NCBI GenBank assembly: GCA_032718475.1
Contig: JAUCBJ010001770.1
Location: forward strand, 1 to 32,500
Origin: Nemertoderma westbladi
Taxonomy: Eukaryota > Xenacoelomorpha > Nemertodermatida > Nemertodermatidae
Direction of reading: 5' to 3'
DNA: 32,500 nt
Below, one piece after another: positions 29,390 through 32,500 of the stretch. A program made the translations under genes and the position numbers. Position 1 is the stretch's first letter; each line of letters starts with the position of its first letter. The notes under the pieces are model-generated. The model was not told where the DNA came from. It did no database searches and saw only the letters and a program-made list of their open reading frames with translations.

Positions 29390-30830
29390 CCCTAGACTGA
29401 CCACAAAATTCAGAAGTGCCGATGTGACCTCTATAAGGGGCAGAATGAGTCCCGACTCAAACAGACTACAGCGGCCAAGAATGCAGTTAAGGCTGCATTT
29501 AGGTCCCTGAACAGGCAGTACTCTTTTAATCTACAGGAGCTAATAAACCAACAGGTTGATGCCATCAATGATGCTGACGACAGCAGGCAATCATCCCAGG
29601 CATGGAAATAGATTAACTTGCTTACTGGGAGGAAAAGCCAACCAACCACTAAGGTTAAGGCAGAAAGAATCACAAGCCGATCGCCTCAATGGTTGGAAGG
29701 CCCACTTTGAAAAGCTCCTCAATAATGACAGGGTATTGCCTGATAACTTTATAGACGTAAAAGTGTCTGAGTCTGTACTCCCTGATATTCCCATTAGCGA
29801 TATATCTTTTGCAGAAGTGAAGGCTGCTGCAACGAGAATTAAGACCAATCGTGCCAGTGGAGTAGATGGTGTTCACCCCCAGGTCTTTAAAATACCTGAG
29901 TGTTTAAAGCCCATCTATCCCATCATACAGTAGTAGATATGTACAGATCAACAAGAGTGCCACAAGAAATGAAAACAAATAAGTTGGTGCCAGTTCCCAA
30001 GAAGGGCAACCTAACACTCTATGGTTCTTTTCGGGGAATCTCATTGATCTCGATTGCTGCAAAGCTATACAATATAATTATATTAAATCGCATCAGGGAT
30101 CCCATTGAGAGACTGCTCCGTGGAAATCAGAATGGGCTCCGTAAAGGTCGTGGGACCATGGAGCCCATTTTGGCACTTAGAAGGAAAATTGAAGAAGAGT
30201 TATCAAAAAAGAAAGACAGTATGTTATCTTTGTTGACTTCTTCAAGGCCTTTGATTCAGTCTCTCGCTCACGTATGTTCAGCATACTTTCATTATATTGG
30301 ATGCCTGATGAAATTATTGCAGCAATCAGATCAGTATACGATGGTTCGACAACATTTGTGTCTATTGTTGATGGTGACACAGAACCATTTCAAGTATTAT
30401 GGGGAGTCCTCCAAGGAAACACACTTGCTCCATTCTTGTTCATAATTGTGGTTGACTATGTTCTACGCATGTCCTTAGATCATCATAATGATGATGGGGT
30501 AATGATAACTCCACCTACTGGCTCCAGAAGTCGAGGAAATCCTGCCAAGTACCTAACTGATCTAGACTTTGCTGATGACTTAGGAGTACTCTCAGAATCA
30601 CTAGAGGGAGCCCAATGGCTCCTCGGCTCATGCCTCTGCTTCTAGTGTTGGTCTTTTTATTAACTCCAGAAAGACCAAAATTTTGACAGTTAACTTTGAA
30701 AGTCCTCAGCAAGTCTCTGACCGGATGAGCATAAGCTCAAAGGATGGTATGTATGCTTTAGCATGTGGACGACTTCTGTTACCTGGGATCATGGATCCGG
30801 AAGTCAGGTGAGGACCTTCAAATACTTACC
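29390..30830 (+). pseudogene. Decayed APE-type LINE, reverse transcriptase part
   Basis: Linker sequence (ESRLKQTTAAKNAVKAAFRS, NQQVDAINDADDSRQSSQAW) leads into RT blocks: RASGVDGVHPQVFK near 29850, LVPVPKKGNLTLYGSFRGIS near 29975-30040, GNQNGLRKGRGTMEPI near 30120, IFVDFFKAFDSVSRSR near 30228-30275, GVLQGNTLAPFLFI near 30403-30445, and YLTDLDFADDLGVLSESLEG at 30550-30610. The FADD catalytic box is intact but frames switch near 29610, 29660, 30220 and 30270-30300 and stops interrupt (29932, 30643). Similarity fades after TKIL.VNFESPQQVSD near 30715. Together with 27680-28510 it forms one dead, interrupted copy. Confidence 0.88.
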
Positions 30831-31342
30831 TTTAACTCAACCTTGTCGACCCTACCTAACCTTGTTTATTATGAATAAATGTCTTAATATAATTAAAAAT
30901 AAATGTTTAATAAATTTATGTTTAAATGTTTCCATTCCGAGCCTTTGCAACATTTTTAGGGTTTGTTGCTGTTATGTCTTGCATATATCGACGATGCTGT
31001 TGCTGTCTGTATGTATTCTTTGCTTTCTGTTGTGTTTGTTCCGCGCCATGCAGGATGCAGCTCAGACAACCGTGAAGTAATTGATGGAGAAACCTACATA
31101 CATTTTATAACATAAAACTAAACACAGGGCGCAGGTTTTCATTCGCCCCTCTTGAAGCTCACCACTCAACTCAATTGTCACCGAAGCAGGACCTTAACGC
31201 CCCTGGAAATTTATTGCCCCCGAGTCTTTATCGCTCCTGGTCCTTTCTCGCCCCTGGTCCTTTATTGCCTCTATCATTATACAGGCTACATTCCCCAAAC
31301 TTTCTCATACTTCCTTAATCATGTTCAATTCATAGACTAACC
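30831..31342. other. Non-coding 3' of the LINE
   Basis: AT-rich, then a TTTATTGCC/TCGCCCCTGGTCC-type degenerate short repeat at 31190-31270 (CGCCCCTGG, TGCCCCCGAG, CGCTCCTGGTCC, CGCCCCTGGTCC). No gene. Confidence 0.4.
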
Positions 31343-31752
31343 ACCCGCTTGGGTTAGTGATAAATATCTGGGCTTTCATTCAGGAGGACCCAGGTTCGAT
31401 CCCTGGATGACGCAGTACTGTTTAGGGCGGGGCTTTAAATGCTGAAAACTAGCTCTACCCAGTTATTCACCCTTCAATGGTCGATAAATGGGAACCATAG
31501 TAACTTAGAAAACAGAGTGGAAGAGACTGTGGAAGATCACCCATGGTGGTGAACAAGCATTCCTTTAGGAAACAGAGTGGAAGGATTAATGTAGAAGATC
31601 ACAATTGGCTGTGAACATTCATTCCCTGGCTTACTAGGCCTAAACGTTTCTCCCGTTCAAAATTCATATTTGTCACAGTGGCGATAAGGTACCAGTTCAT
31701 TTGGCAGGGAGTCAAGTTACCAGCGATTTTGAATGAATGAATGAATGAATGC
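31343..31752 (+). mobile_element. tRNA-derived SINE with (GAAT)n tail
   Basis: The head contains TGGGTTAGTGATAAATATCTG and an intact T-arm: CCAGG, loop TTCGATC, CCTGG at 31390-31406, which includes the pol III B box GGTTCGATCCC (31393-31403). No matching acceptor stem is present, so it is not a tRNA gene. The body holds two copies of AACAGAGTGGAAG (31511 and 31571) followed by GAAGATCAC. It ends in GAATGAATGAATGAATGAATG at 31730-31751, a typical SINE tail. Confidence 0.75.
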
Positions 31753-31779
31753 GGAGAGGTAAAGTAAAAGTAAAGGAAT

Positions 31780-32048
31780 GTTTTCGTCGGCCATTAGGCC
31801 AATGATTACGCCAGATGAATATCCGATTTACAGTGCAGTTCTCCCAGAACTATACTCACTAGAGGATACTTGGCCCCCTTTAGTGCTCATATATGTATTA
31901 TATGTATGCCGATATGTGCGTCGGCTAGTCCCTTCAAAGAATTAATGTCTAAAAGAAAACTCCTCCGCATCCTTTCGGGCACGAACCCACGACCACTGGA
32001 GAAATGTGAATTCAAGACAACGGCTTAACCCGCTACGCCAAGATGGCA
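31780..32048 (-). mobile_element. SINE derived from a serine-type tRNA
   Basis: On the minus strand the head reads GGCGTAGCGGGTTAAGCC (A box and D arm), an anticodon arm with loop CTTGAAT, then a long variable region, then GTGGGTTCGTGCCC with the B box at 31978-31988. The CTTGAA loop and long variable arm resemble tRNA-Ser(TGA). The remaining 200 nt toward 31780 would be the SINE body; the far end is not defined. Confidence 0.65.
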
Positions 32049-32259
32049 CTAAAACGAGAAAACCAAAAACATTATAAAACAAACAGCTTTACCAACTTGT
32101 ATTTTTTCATCTAACATTATAATCTGTTAAAAATAATAACCAAAACATAGTGAATATTATACTTCAGTTACTTACTTGTATTTACACAATATAGAATAAA
32201 TAAAATACAGTAGCAATCTTACAGTACAGTATATATATATATATTGATATAAATGTTGC

Positions 32260-32500
32260 CACTGTGCCACCCCTCCAGAATTGGCAGTGGCCCTTTGGCA
32301 ACCTCTCAGCATATAAATGTGGCCCTATGGCAACATTAGTGGCATCTTGGCAACATGTTGCCTCTAGGCCCTGTGGCCCATTGACTGCTTTCGTATCTGA
32401 CTGGCCCTAAGGTTGCTTTTTACAGTTACAACATATATCTGCGCTAACTGTGTGGCCTTGTGGCCCATTGGCCTCTTTGTATCAGAGTGGTCCTTAGGTT
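32260..32500 (+). repeat. GTGGCCC-rich degenerate tandem repeat, continues past window
   Basis: TGTGGCCCATTG at 32372 recurs at 32459 (87-bp period), each followed by TTTCGTATC/TTTGTATC, then TGGCCCTAAGGTTG or TGGTCCTTAGGTT. Earlier decayed copies contain GTGGCCCTTTGGCAAC and GTGGCCCTATGGCAAC. Confidence 0.75.

Larger units (their letters stand above)
28511..29390. mobile_element. Segment interrupting the LINE, composite of repeats
   Basis: Between the endonuclease and RT parts lie a (TAG)n microsatellite (28538-28560), a reversed RT fragment, a poly-C run (28842-28866 with one T), and a copy of the GGGCGAGCCAC dispersed repeat with CTAATAAGTCAGTCAATCTT. The LINE linker becomes readable again near 29400. 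Whether one or several insertions are involved is unclear. Confidence 0.6.

Noticed and set aside
31343-31420. Functional tRNA gene
   Set aside because: The T-arm is intact but no acceptor stem pairs, and a SINE body and GAAT tail follow.

Overview
The window is nuclear DNA from an animal: coding regions are split by GT-AG introns, intergenic DNA is AT-rich, and there are minisatellites, tRNA-derived SINEs, a decayed LINE and a hAT-type MITE. The orthopedia (Otp) homeobox gene fixes it as a bilaterian. The repeat style (many TAGGCCTA-like words, tRNA SINEs) suggests a marine invertebrate, perhaps a deuterostome, but the phylum cannot be resolved from the sequence alone. All gene names rest on reading translated motifs; no database search was possible.

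Layout. 1-1555: an unrecognised, probably two-exon gene encoding a basic, charged protein. 1556-5126: gene-poor DNA holding a 16-bp minisatellite (2820-3339) and a striking array of back-to-back palindromes (3497-3803). 5127-6101: an intronless SLC35G/EamA-type transporter gene. 6592-7461: a complete non-autonomous hAT element with identical 18-bp inverted ends and exact 8-bp target duplications. 8150-15890: Otp on the plus strand, with an inferred 5' UTR exon ending at 8264 and coding exons 9071-9304, 15101-15296 and 15580-15890. Intron 1 carries a 35-bp minisatellite beginning right after the splice donor, a foldback-like repeat and a SINE. 17687-18346: poly-C and an 11-bp minisatellite between two convergent genes. 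18833-23241: a minus-strand two-exon gene for a secreted protein of about 1369 residues with hemopexin-like repeats, one EGF-like module and a fibrinogen/collagen-C-like end. 23330-27600: non-coding, with a 4 x 62-bp tandem repeat and several degraded dispersed repeats. 27680-30830: a dead APE-type LINE, interrupted by a segment that carries a second RT fragment in reverse orientation. 31340-32500: two tRNA-derived SINEs and the start of another tandem repeat.

There is no operon-like organisation. Otp (a transcription factor of neuroendocrine cells in known animals), the transporter and the secreted hemopexin protein look like unrelated neighbours. The most unusual points are the large hemopexin/EGF/fibrinogen-like protein coded mostly in one 3.8-kb exon; an Otp reading frame that ends before any OAR motif, at a stop codon overlapping a good splice donor; and the donor-like minisatellite directly behind the Otp homeobox exon.
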